From Setaria digitata (Eukaryota; Nematoda; Chromadorea; Rhabditida; Setariidae), in NCBI GenBank assembly GCA_003640385.1, contig RCAB01000035.1:186001-250000 (forward strand): a stretch of 64,000 bases of DNA. The letters are read 5' to 3'. The position numbers and the translations under genes are program-made. The notes beneath the pieces are model-generated. The model saw nothing but the letters and a program-made list of their open reading frames with translations, did not search any database and had not been told where the DNA came from. Positions 48,687 through 60,236 of the stretch are shown in pieces (the stretch's first letter is position 1; every line of letters starts with the position of its first letter).

Positions 48687-50779
48687 GAGTAGTATTAACA
48701 GTATTGATGGACGTCGGCTGTAGTACTATAATTAACATTATTCTAAAAAATATAAAAATTTCCTTCGAATTAAAATATTAGCATGAAATGCTTTAAAAGG
48801 ATTAAATTTTGAAAATTTAAAATATAAACTTTTTTGAAAGTTGTCACAAAAACTTTTTATGCAACAAATTTATTGGAATTATAAATTGTTTATGATAATT
48901 TAGACTTATAGAAGACTACAGTCGTGTTGAATATGCTTTTGAATCGTCAAGGCAACCTAATCGAAGCAATAATATTTGTCGAACTGAGCAGGTAACATTT
49001 ACATGAAAAAGACAAAGAGTTGTAGGAAAATAAAATCTTATTAGGACTCCTACTCCAAATTTAATTTTGGCAGAAATTAAGTTTAAATTGAAAATGAATG
49101 CTATTTTCCTTAATAGTTGCTGATAAATGATGAGAGCTAACTTATCAGCGGCACAGAAATTATGCATTAGTAGCTGAAGAGGTTTCAAATTTAATATGAG
49201 AATTTTAAATAAATTAACAACCATTGAAGACATAAATTTCAAACAAACAGCTTACCGGGACTTTTTCTTTTTGAAGATTATGTTAACATCATCACAACAT
49301 CGGCCAAGTGCTGTGTCAGTTTTTGCAAGTTTATCACGAGAAGAGCCGTTAAAGAGTCAAAGGAAATACACAGGCAATTTATTAACCGTTGAAAGTAATC
49401 AGTATCGAATGATATCTATTATAACTAAACGGGTAAGTATCATACTTATACTTACATGCATAACGTGAAATAGATTTAGTTAAATAATATTAATTAAGTG
49501 CTGATTTACTCATATCGATTCATCCCTGTGAAACACACATATATTATTTTATAAGCCTTTTCTTTATTTGGGGTATACCTTCTTTCAGTTATTATGTTTT
49601 ATTATTTTTCAAATAATTTCTGGGCTTTTCTCCTTTTTCTCTGCATTCTTAATACTGTTACTAATTCTAACTTCCTTTCCATTGTGACACATTTGTTTCC
49701 AAACCTTCAGGCATTTTAGGCACCGCATAAAAAGTAACAATTGGTGCAAAACATTTGTGATATAAACGAAGAACAACAGTCATCTGAATAACTGCCTTGA
49801 CTCTCTTCATGACTCTCGATCAGATATTATGATCAAACTCATTTATTATTATCAGTGTTGCTATTATGTTGCAATACCTCAATGATGCATAAAGCCAGTT
49901 TTTATTACTGAAAGAACTGCCATGACAAATAACCTTAAAATGTTTGGCCATCTGATTTAAATGATAAGAAACCTAATTTCAGAAAATTCCTTTTGTTTAA
50001 AATCATTCAATAGAATTTGTCACTCGCGAGTACTAAAATTCCAATATACAGTTTCAAGTAAAAGTAATCATGAGAGAAATCGGATTTTACCAGTTTTATC
50101 ATCACTTTATTATAATGACAAGGTATTGCGAAGTAAATTGGAATCATGATTTCTTGATCATATTATCATTAAAACTGATCTTTCTAATTTCATCAGACGG
50201 AAATTCAAAGGTAGATGATTAACTTTTCTGATCAAAAATAAAAAAACGCAGTTTGATTTTTCTATAAAGACAATAATCTCTTCTGTAGATATTTTTTTCA
50301 ATATGCAATGAGAACCTTTCAGAATAATTTCAGTGGAAACAGCAAGTTTACTGATGAAAGCCCGCGTTAGTAGGTTGGGTTTATATTGGTTGGATTTATA
50401 GACTTTAGAACAAAGAAATGATATTACGAGACTGTTTCAACTGAAAAGTGAAAAAAGCTTCCGAAACGGTTCAGAACTGAATTTGAAACAGCTCCAAACA
50501 GTCTAGTTCTACTTACATTTCCTCACAGGTAACTTTTCTTAAAACACTCTACCCATTTAAGTTGCGTGAGAAGTAAGTTAGATCAAGATGAAAATAATAG
50601 CCAAGCAGTGGATTCACACTAAACCTGCAACGTTTCTTAGCTACCGCTGCTAACATAACAGAAAATGAAACCAAATACTGGTCCGTGGCATTTTATTGCA
50701 CTAGTCTATTTATCACTTTCACTAGAACAAAAGCAGTTTTTCTTGTCCCACAATCTCTAGAATCTCTCAGACGGTATTA

Positions 50780-51745
50780 TTAATTTAACCCTAGATTTAT
50801 ATTATTTGAACTTGAATTATTATTTAGTATTAATTTGGTCTCAAATTAATTTCACGCTAAATTAATCATAATAGTTCCACTTCACAAAATTTTTTCGGTA
50901 TTAATTTAGCTTCAACTTAATATTACAAGCACAATTTTTTTAGAAAGCAATAATATCCTGTTTGAAGAGTAATATAATAATACGGTGTTAATCAAATACA
51001 ATCTGATTTTACATATTACAAGAAGGACTAAATCAAATTTTATGCAGTGCTCTTTCCACCTAATATTTTGCAACTGTAATTTAGCTTCAATTAAACGTTG
51101 TTTTACGCAAAATTAACCTCAAACTGATACCACGTTGAGGTTAAAGTTGCGTGTTATTAATACTAGCTGATTTCGATTAAAAAAAAAACTTTTTTTTTAA
51201 ATTGAATGTTGAAGTAATATTAGTATCATGCCAAATTATTCTCAACTTCATTTTATATAAGATTAAATTATCGCCAATTTTTTATTATTCAATCCCACTA
51301 CTTTCAAAATAATATACCTTATTGTAAATTTAATCGTAATCTGTCTGAGGTAATGTTGAATTTGCCTCAAAGCAGTTTTCTATTTTATTAATTCAATTTA
51401 AAGCTACTCCTTACATAACACTATTTCACCTCAAGGTAATATTATACAATGCTAAATTTATCATATGTTGGTAGCACCAAATGTTGATATAACTTTAAAG
51501 TAATTTTTATTCGCTCCAAAGAGATACTTTACAATGTCAGTTTTAATCCAAATAATATTTGTGTTGACTTGACCTTAAGGTAATTTTATACTATAAACCT
51601 CGAAGTGATTTTAAATTCATTCGAGGTAATGATATTATTTGGTGTCATTTGACATCAGAATAAGCTTAATTAATAAGCCAAAATAATATTTCGTCATGTT
51701 AAATTTGCTGCAATGCAATATTCGTAAGTTAATTTGACCTCAAGT
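50780..51745. repeat. Field of degenerate ACCTCAAGGTAATTTTA-like motifs
   Basis: Recurrent diverged copies at about 51120, 51346, 51430, 51494, 51568, 51610 and 51736, several in inverted orientation (TTGAGGTTAA). Spacing is irregular, about 60-110 bases. It looks like an old decayed tandem or dispersed repeat that leads into the hairpin element. Confidence 0.4.
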
Positions 51746-51747
51746 CA

Positions 51748-51850
51748 ATTTCAGTTCACCTTCAGTGGTGATAGGCACATGACACAGTGGCAGAGCATTC
51801 GACACGGCACACAACCACGGGTGTTCGGTGGTGCGCCCGTGAACTGAAAT
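51748..51850. other. Isolated GC-rich hairpin element with perfect 12-bp terminal inverted repeats
   Basis: The ends ATTTCAGTTCAC (51748-51759) and GTGAACTGAAAT (51839-51850) are exact inverted copies. The inside contains a second hairpin whose stem pairs CACGGG at 51816-51821 with CCCGTG at 51836-51841, extended by wobble pairs around a TTCGG loop. The core TGGCAGAGCATTCGAC followed by GGGTGTTCGGTGG faintly resembles tRNA A and B boxes. The composition is far more GC-rich than the flanks. It could be a structured RNA, a tRNA-derived element or a tiny inverted-repeat transposon. Confidence 0.45.
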
Positions 51851-52482
51851 AAAAAAGACAAGCATATAGCTGACCGAAATCTGATGTTAGCATAAACTAT
51901 TCTGAGGCGCTTGCTTTCGATTTCCTACTGGTAGAGTAGTGTTTTACTGCACATTTCTGTAAAGCTTTTTCAGTACAACAACGTTCTAAAGTCTAATTTA
52001 TTCAAATAAGTAAGAAATATATGCAAATAGGCCGGAGCTGAACTTGATATATTCAAATAGACTATCTCTTACATACCAGAATATTCACAAACAAGCTCCC
52101 AGAAAATGGAGCCTTTCTTCCCCTACAATTCTTTAAATGTCTTGGATAATTTTGCTATGATATACAGTTAAGAAAACATAAAAAAAACTTGTCGAACAGC
52201 AAACAATAAAAACAGTGTTAACTGCAACAATACTTTTTTGTTCATGAAAAATGTAAAAATTAGATTACATAGAACTTTCAAAAAAAAGAATATACTAGAA
52301 GAACGAGATTTAGCGGCCTCAACAAAACAGCCACATATAGCATGAATTTTTCGAAATTTCTCGTTACTTTTTGCTACTTGATACTCGCATTCAAAAGAGT
52401 CCCATACAATTTCGAACTGACAGAAAAAAAAAAACAATTGGAAATAAACACACCCCACCAATTTGAGACGATAAAACAAAAC

Positions 52483-55400
52483 TTAGTTGCTCGAGAACAA
52501 CTTGTTCGGATTCATGATTCCTTTCGGATCTAAAGCTCTTTTTATTGCAATCATTGTACTTACCGCTACCTCACCACATTCATTCTCCAAATATTTCTTT
52601 TCACTAATTCCAATCCCATGTTCACCTGTACATGAACCACCTGATACCAGCGCACGCCTAAATTTTTTTTTTTTTATGGAGAACGAAGAAAAGTTTCTAT
52701 GAAATTTATGTTGACCTTTACAGTTTATTATTGAAAAATATTGAGAAAACTTATGCACTCCTTAAATTTGATTATATAATCTTCCCCGAAACTTCACAAG
52801 ATACTCACTGAAAATTAAAGTAAATACTCTATAAAGCTCTATAAAGAAAAATTTTTCAAAATTATACTGGACAATACGATCCGATAGTGCTCGAATGATT
52901 TTCATCTCTTCCTGGTTCGATTCATCGACTAGGAAAATGCAATGGAAATTGCCATCACCAACGTGACCCACTATTGCTCCTGAAAGAAACGAAAAGAAAT
53001 AAATTTAAAAAGTAAGAAACAAGCGCTAAAATAATGTGAAATACCCAAAGCATAGAATCATTATGAAAAAAATAAATAAATAAAGAAATTGGAAAATGAA
53101 TTTGATAAGAGGAAAATTTAATAAAGTCGGTAATTGCGTATAATGATATAGATGTATGTCTTGAAGGAAAGAAATCCATTTTTCTAGCTTCCCCGCGTCA
53201 TCTTTATAAATCACAAGCATAAAATGCATAACAGGCATAAAAACAAGTCATTAAACTCGATGAGAAAACAAGTTGGACCTAAGATGCCAGATTCATCAAT
53301 ATCCTTCCTCGTTTCCGCAATAGCTATAGCCAGTGTAGACATTGGCACAGAGACGTCTATAGTAAGACCCTGGAAATATTTTGATAGATTAGAGAGAATG
53401 ATAATTTACAAGCTCAAGCTCAGCGGGACGAATTAAATCATTCCCTTTCCAAAACAAACAAACAAGCGTGGAAATCGTTAATAAAAAAAAAAAAAAACGA
53501 GGAAAACGAGAGCCGAAATTAATACAAAACAACAAACAAAAAACGTCTTAAAGCATTTACCAAAACTTTTGGAAAAAAAGAATAAAGAAGTGTGAGAAAT
53601 TACTTTAATATTATCTTTTTGGGATACAACAGCGTGATAAACAGAATGGAGAGCACTCCACAGTTTTTTCTGCTCTTCAGGAGCATGACACCATGTAAAT
53701 TCCGTTCCATCATTACTGGCGAATATTTCTTCTGCAACGTCAAATAAATAAGATAAATCTTTAAAGTCTTACTAACTATAAAAAATATTTTAGTAACAGG
53801 AAATAGAACATTAACTAAAAATTAAAAGGATCACTACCATGAGAACAGAAGTGGTGTATAATTGTAAACAATATTTAAAATATTTAATATTAAAGTAAAG
53901 TACTGGAAAAAATTACCCACAAAGCTCGCCTGTCCTGCTACCTCTGCTTCAGAGTTACCGTGAAATTCTAGGAAAAGTGTAGGTGATTCGACAAGAGTTA
54001 ATTTATTGTATCGATTACATGCAGCTACCGTAACAGCATCAAGGAATTCTGCAAAATTCTACAAGACTAAACTAAAGTTCATTATCACCAGAAAATGGAA
54101 TCGTTAATTTAATAGCAGAATGTTAACTTCAATGAACTTAAGAAAACGAATAAAAATCAAGAACTAAAATAGTTGAAATTGATAAACCAGCTTTGGGCTT
54201 ACTCAAGAATAGATTGCGAATTAAAGTAAAAGAATCAAGGATAAAATGTAGCAAGCGATTAACACACCTATTTTCGCAACTGGTACAGAACACTGCAGTG
54301 TTGCAACAACAGCTTCAATTGCTTTGTCTACTGTTCGAAATGGGCATATTGCAGCACTACATACTGCTGGCCTAGCATACAATCGAACCGCTGCTTGAGT
54401 TATCACTCCCAGTGTACCTTTGGAGCCCACAAAAAGTTTCGTCAAATTATAACCTGCTGCCGATTTCCTGACAATTACTCATATAAACTTTCGCTAAACC
54501 TTATAATTTATAAGAAAACTTAGCATATAGCAATATATGAAATTTAAATTCTATCCTGCTTATTACACATTCAGGATACATCGGAATTTCGAATTCTACT
54601 ATATAAAAGTTTGATACGTGGATTTCCGGTATTATAAAAATCTGGTTTGTGCTGCTATAGCCAATTTGAAAATCACTACAAACAGGTAAAAACAAAGCCC
54701 ACCTTGGCCGTCTACCTTTTCCAGATGTGTGCAATATGTTGCCATTAGAGAGAACAACCTATAAAAATTATCAATTTATTATGGATACTGAGAAAAAAAA
54801 TTCCTTCATTTCGTAAAACTATAGAAAACAAGCCAAGGGATGAGAAAGTACCTCAAGGTTTAAAACATTCCGCACCATAGCACCATATCGTACTGCATTT
54901 ATTCCACTTGCACTCGCAGCAGCCATACCACAGATGGACCCATCAACACCCGGATCTGAAATTACTTAACATTTACTTCAAAGACTGTTCCGAAACAATT
55001 ACCTTCACCCGCCATTAACCAAGATCTGAAATATAGAGTACACAATAAACCTGCAGGGAACCAAAGGCCTGTCTTGTGTAGATGTTGATTTAATATTTCA
55101 TGAGTCACACCCGGCTCAACAGTACAATCGAAATCACTCGTGTTTATATCCACAATTTTATCCATTAACATTAAATCGATTAATACACCCTCCTAAAAAA
55201 AACTATTTATCCACTCTCGAGCTAAAAAGATAAAATATTTAGAGAGTCCATTGTGATTTCTGAACAGCAAGAAATAAATAAGAACAAATGGCAAACCATT
55301 TGCTGTGAAATAAAAGTACCAAACAAAATTACACATTAAACAGCAAACCTGAAGAGAACTGGTGAAATTTTCTGAACTATCGGTTACACTAAATGGTATC

Positions 55401-56216
55401 ACTGGAATACTACTCTCATTGCATATCTTCACTACGGCACTAACTTGTTCGACATTTTTGGGCAATACAACCACATCCGATGTTGTAATCCTGAAATTCT
55501 TAGTATGCCTAGCAATACAATACCTATAAAAATGTTTCATTTAAGAAAAACAAAACGAAACATTCTGTGAACAAAGGTGAGTTCTCGAACGTCAGATAAA
55601 CGTTGAAATCACAACCAATTACACTGACAAAAAATTGAACTTTGATTTAAGCTTTGACTTACTAATAAACAAGGGTAAAATCTTAGAACATTTAGAGCAA
55701 TCTTTACCTAATTAACTTAAAACTTACAAATCAATCTATAAAATTCAAACTCATGAGGAAAATCGGAAGTTTACTGCGAAGTAAACCAACCAAAGTGTCT
55801 AAAAACGTACATGTGTTTCTCGCTTTGTGAATCTTTGCCCGCTGCAGCGGTTATTTTGACCGCTTCTTTACCCAAAATACCTTCTAATTGTGAAATGAAG
55901 GGTTGACTTACCTGGAATAACACAAAAAAAAAAAAACAAACATTACGTAATTATTAAACGTTGCATTAAATTGTGAACTGAGGAATAAAATAAAATTTTA
56001 AATACTCTTCAAATTATCTATCCTTTCGGTAATAGTAAATTATACAGTTGTCGAAACATTACTTTGCAATAAGACATAAACAACTAGCACTGTCCCAAAT
56101 TTAAATACTTCACTCTTCTTTTCAGCCGTCAAAATCAAAAAGCTCTCTTTCTTGAAGACAAAGCATTAAACACGAATGAAAAATACCTTGTTGAGCAGAC
56201 GACGACTGAGCAACAT
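52483..56216 (-). CDS. LDHD: Mitochondrial D-lactate dehydrogenase (LDHD), FAD-linked oxidase family
   Basis: Twelve exons in phase: 56216-56187, 55911-55811, 55490-55349, 55192-55051, 54955-54852, 54758-54703, 54467-54268, 54048-53917, 53731-53604, 53369-53279, 52979-52868 and 52657-52483; 470 residues, normal for the family. The family oxidises D-lactate and related D-2-hydroxyacids to 2-oxoacids in mitochondria using FAD. The first exon encodes only [10 protein letters not shown], a start of mitochondrial-targeting type. Recognisable segments follow in order: [69 protein letters not shown] then [29 protein letters not shown] and CTGEHGIG, ending [12 protein letters not shown]. Catalytic-region histidines in the last motifs are present. 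The glycine-rich FAD loop expected after IPVIPF (PFGTGTGLEGG in relatives) reads SVTDSSENF instead, with length kept. All exons are otherwise intact. It lies tandemly downstream of PIH1D1, about 960 bp away. Confidence 0.92.
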
Positions 56217-57175
56217 ATTTACGATAAATAATGTGACAATTCCCTTCAAAATGTAGGTCTGTCCTGACCTACCAAAGCACTGTTAGTTCTGACAAAAATC
56301 CGCTTCTAATAAATTATCAGTAACAAACGACGCAACCATCATTACAGTCTGCATCAAAGTTATTGTGGTAATGGAAAGGTATAACGAAAAAGACAATCTC
56401 GAAAGTATGCGAATCATATTTAAAATCCCTTACACTAAACATATATTAATAAATCAAATAACCTGATAATAAACAGCAATTATAGAATTGAAAAAGTAAA
56501 ACCATTATTCAGTATTTTTTATATACATCCCTAATAATCATAATGATTATGGAAACAGTGATGGAAATTTTTAACAGTTCGAACATTTCATACGGCAATA
56601 AAAATAAACAGAGGAACTCCCTCGCTCACTGAAATGAAGTAATGGATAAGAAATTTCATATCATTATTTATCATTCAACACTCAATTTATCAAGAAAATG
56701 AAGAAAAGTACCCGAAAATATGAAAAAATCCGAGTGAGATCAAATAAAAGATGACCATTGTTTACCTCACAGTTAACCCTCATTCTTATTCTTAATTATC
56801 AATTCCTTTATAAGAATCAAATTTTTGGTAAATTAGTTAGAAATCTGTCATTACGTCATTAGCATCCTAAAGAGTCAAGCTTCATCTATTCTAAAACATC
56901 TGCTAGAATGAAAAATTCAAGCCTAGCAAAATAAAAGTTGCAGGGTCACGTACTACGAAAAAAAAAGCAGCAAAATCTTAATTAGGACTAGGGAGAAAGC
57001 GTTACTGTAAATGAGGATTACATGGAGATTGAAGAATGAATATTCTTTTCGTTTGAGCGGAGGCTAGTTCTGGTATTGGTTCGGGAACCATGATGATAGG
57101 AAGTGATGATCCCGATGGCAATGAAAAATATTTTCTTAAACTCGGGACAAACAGAAATCAAATCCTCAATAGAAA
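56217..57175. other. Intergenic spacer between PIH1D1 and LDHD
   Basis: Presumed PIH1D1 3' flank and LDHD promoter or 5' UTR. No further gene recognised. A plus-strand stretch at about 57062-57130 (SSGIGSGTMMIGSDD) is open but short and without splice context. Confidence 0.45.
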
Positions 57176-59356
57176 TCACCAAACAACAGGTACCAGGATT
57201 TGCAATATTTCTTCATCTGACAGTATTTTCCCTGCAGCTTTTTTATAGTCTACTTTCACTGGAAAATAAATATCCAGAATAGTTTGCCTTCGATCGAGAA
57301 TGATCAATAGATGATCGTCGTTCATCCGAATACTCAACCTAAAAAGTGCTAGGATCTCTCGCGCAAAGAATACCTTGACCTTATCTCAACTGTTTATTCA
57401 AATTACATCTAGATCTAATTCCTACAACCTTGTCTTCCACCACTGCTGTAACAGTTAATTTGCATTTATGAGAGCAGAAACATCTAGAAATCATTGTACT
57501 TGATAGAGAAACTGTTATTAACCTGTCAATACTTTTTATCGGTGGTTTCACACTACCAAGCTTTAAGTTCACTTCCAGCTGTCTGCCATTTCGAAGAAGA
57601 AGTAGGCAATATTTCGGGAGAAAATGTTGCTGCAATTTAATAAATCCTTCTTCGCTCACACTACAAACCTTGGAAATAAAATTTTGCTGCATTATTGAAC
57701 TATGAAACCCGTGAAGCTGTCCATAACGAAAAAAAGTAATGACAGAAGAAAATGAGAAGCAACGAAATAATAGTAGCAAATTTTACGGGAAATATAGTGT
57801 AATACAATCACTAACTGCACCTAGTCTCTTCATGATTTTAATTAAAACTTTTGCCCTGGAAACAAGGAAGTGCACTATTCGTGAACAGCTACCGAAACTT
57901 TCATACCTCAGGCAGCTGTTCCTCTGATTGTTTAATTGGCTCTACTTCCTTAATAAAGGCCTCTCGCGGTCTTTTTCTTATTCTTTGAGCACTTAAATCG
58001 CCCATACATTTTCTGTTTTTCAATTTAATCGCTTCCTGAAAAACGAAATTTAATGGATTAAACGACTAGCTCCAATAAAACAAACGATAAAAATGAAAGG
58101 CTGGGGATATCTTAGAAGAGAACGGTAAATAAAATGACACTTTCCTAGTAAAAAATTTTAAAAAGCTCAAGGGATATTTCGTTAGATAAGAACACAATAA
58201 CAATGCAAACTCAGTGCCATCATTTCATAATTAGGAGAACACCTTCACATCGACTTTAATATCATGCTTTTTTTCAATTGCTTCTGAGACTACTAACAGC
58301 AGCAACTGTCGAAAAAATTCACTCTTTTCCAATTGCATCAGATAGAATGTAGAGTTGACGATTACATCTGTCTAAAATATATACATAACAGGAAATAAAG
58401 CCATAAATCTGAACATGATTAGTCCTCATAATTGTAATCGTAATACATATGAAATAGGAAAAATTAAAAATGAAACATGCTGCAAGACTTGAACTGTAAA
58501 TGAAATCAGTTGCGAGGACAAACTAAAATATGACGTTTGCAAACTAGGAAATGACCATCACTTTAATGGAATTCTCTCCTTTTCTGTCTAGAACCACTTC
58601 GACATCACCAACACATAACGGTATGCGATATCTTGATGGATCAGTTGAATCCAACAATTTCGCAACTTCATCCTGCAATATTTTAAGAAGAAATGAACTG
58701 AAAGCCGAAAAAACTAAGGATGGAAACATCATTCAACAAAGACTGGTATTAGTCTGCGAAATCTGAAATCTTGAAAGAAAATGTAGGGGATGATCAGGAA
58801 ACCTCATCCACCTATCTTTTTGAAGTTGAGAACAGCAGAAAGGAAATCAGGAATTGTGAACATAAGTCAACATTAGAGATCTTAAACTTCTTCCTTTATG
58901 TAGAATAGAATAAATGAATGAACAGTACACAAAGAACCTAATATTCTATCAGGAATATATTGAAAACGTACCTCGCTAAGATCTAACGGAGGAGGCAGTT
59001 GTGCACAATGGCAAATATTTAAAAAAAATTTGCATTTTTCCTTTACCATCAGCGTGTGACAGTTAAAACTGACCTGCAAGAGAAAAAACCAATCCTTTCC
59101 GGAAGCTTTTAATATACAATACTCAGTTAAAAATGCAACGAAAAAAAAAAACTGTAGTGCTTCTAGATCCCAGATGCCAACTTTTAATTAAAATGCATCC
59201 AAAACTAGTGGCTCATATTCACTAACTAGAGATTCAAAAAGCAGAATGAAGTCGTACTTCTTTGAATTTAAGGACATAACCAGGTATGGGATGCACAACC
59301 CATGCATCCTTGCCCACATCAGTAACCGCATCATTTGACTCATTCCCAACAATCAT
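57176..59356 (-). CDS. PIH1D1: PIH1 domain protein, R2TP co-chaperone subunit (PIH1D1-like)
   Basis: Seven exons in phase: 59356-59258, 59073-58972, 58672-58562, 58371-58243, 58035-57907, 57668-57523 and 57338-57176; 292 residues, close to the family norm. PIH1D1 links HSP90 and the RUVBL1/2 ATPases to clients in assembly of snoRNPs, PIKKs and RNA polymerase (family knowledge). The PIH domain reads HPIPGYVLKFK, KCKFFLNICHCAQLPPPLDL, DPSRYRIPLCVGDVEVVLD and DVIVNSTFYLMQLEKSEFF. A basic linker follows (KNRKCMGDLSAQRIRKRP). A C-terminal CS-like domain is spread over the last two exons (RQLEVNLKLGS, LSIRMNDDHLLIILD, DIYFPVKVDYKKAAG). The start ATG at 59356 follows a TTTGCAG acceptor at 59409 that could be a spliced-leader site. 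The in-frame readthrough past 57523 is rejected because splicing to 57338 completes the CS fold. Confidence 0.9.
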
Positions 59357-60236
59357 CAATATTCCTTCAATATCTAACTCTTGAAGTTGAAAAATTCAGG
59401 TAATGGATCTGCAAAGAAACGACAAAAACAGAGTGGAACTGAACATTAAAATTTAAAGCGATTTAACAAGCAGGAAAATGAAGCATCACTTCAATATACT
59501 ATATGATTTGACTAAATTCTTTATTAGTACAGTTTACAAACATGAACAGTTTTTTAAATTTAAGCAGTCCTACTAAGAAATTCAGTAATTATTGAGTAGT
59601 TATTAAAGAGCTTCATAATTGCATCCATGGATACAACGTTGAACTACGGTAAATAATATATTCTGGACAGATAAATCCATCGGGTTATCACTTAGGCCAT
59701 TGGTCTTCAAACTAGAGCACTGAACGTACGGTCTTAAACAGCCTTCAGGTACTTGTTCAGAAAAAAGAAAAAAAAAGTACAAATATATATATATAAATTC
59801 AAAGTATATATATATACTTTGAATGCTCCACATATTTGTAGATATTTCAAGTAGAGTCTCAAATATCAAAGTATGAAAATGAACAGATTTTATTGGCTTA
59901 TAACACAATTTATACAATAAAAATTGTCCACCATCAGCAAAATAAATTAGACGCAAATCAAAGGCAAATATATGAACTGTTAATTGGAAATTCAGTATTT
60001 ATACGCCGCTGAAATACAGTAGCTGTATGGCTTACCCAAATTAACAAGCACATATGGAAGCATAAATGAAAGACAATCTCATTTATTTATAGCAATTTAA
60101 TGCTACTGAAGATTAACACAAATATAAGCTATGCCTATATGCGGAATTATAGAATAACACCATTATAACTATATGGAAAGAAAACTTGCAAAATGTGAAT
60201 GTCAAAGAAGAACTCATACTTAATCATAAATAAGCT
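59357..60236. other. Spacer between YIPF5 and PIH1D1
   Basis: YIPF5 3' flank and PIH1D1 upstream region. A minus-strand open stretch at 59603-59760 (EGCLRPYVQCSSLKTNG) follows an acceptor-like AAG but joins neither gene. A perfect 26-bp TA-rich palindrome lies at 59798-59823. Confidence 0.45.
59798..59823. repeat. Perfect 26-bp palindrome
   Basis: Half-site TTCAAAGTATATA is followed immediately by its reverse complement. It could extrude as a cruciform or reflect a TA slippage product. Confidence 0.8.

Larger units (their letters stand above)
48687..52482. other. Region between the GPCR gene and LDHD
   Basis: An open stretch at 49196-49432 (+) contains a Ser/Arg-rich segment (SSQHRPSAVSVFASLSREEP) and ends at a strong donor CGG|GTAAGT. 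An acceptor at 49980 would allow a short terminal exon. It may be a C-tail exon of the GPCR or part of an unrecognised gene. The frame at 49961-50149 (+) is unassigned. 50780-51740 carries dispersed ACCTCAAGGTAAT-like motifs. A GC-rich hairpin lies at 51748-51850. Both converging genes end at the borders of this region. Confidence 0.4.

Noticed and set aside
51781..51840. tRNA gene
   Set aside because: A/B-box-like words are present, but the spacing is too short and no complete cloverleaf with an anticodon arm can be drawn. It is kept only as a hairpin element.
57062..57130. Plus-strand exon with a Ser/Gly-rich kinase-tail-like peptide
   Set aside because: It is short and isolated, on the opposite strand to the neighbouring genes, with no flanking exon.
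57381..57522. Readthrough extension of the sixth PIH1D1 exon to a stop at 57381
   Set aside because: Splicing from the donor at 57522 to 57338 gives the expected CS-domain continuation and length. The readthrough has no family resemblance.
59603..59956. Minus-strand open frame of 117 codons after YIPF5
   Set aside because: It fits neither YIPF5 (already stopped at 60237) nor PIH1D1. Half of it is TA-repeat translation.
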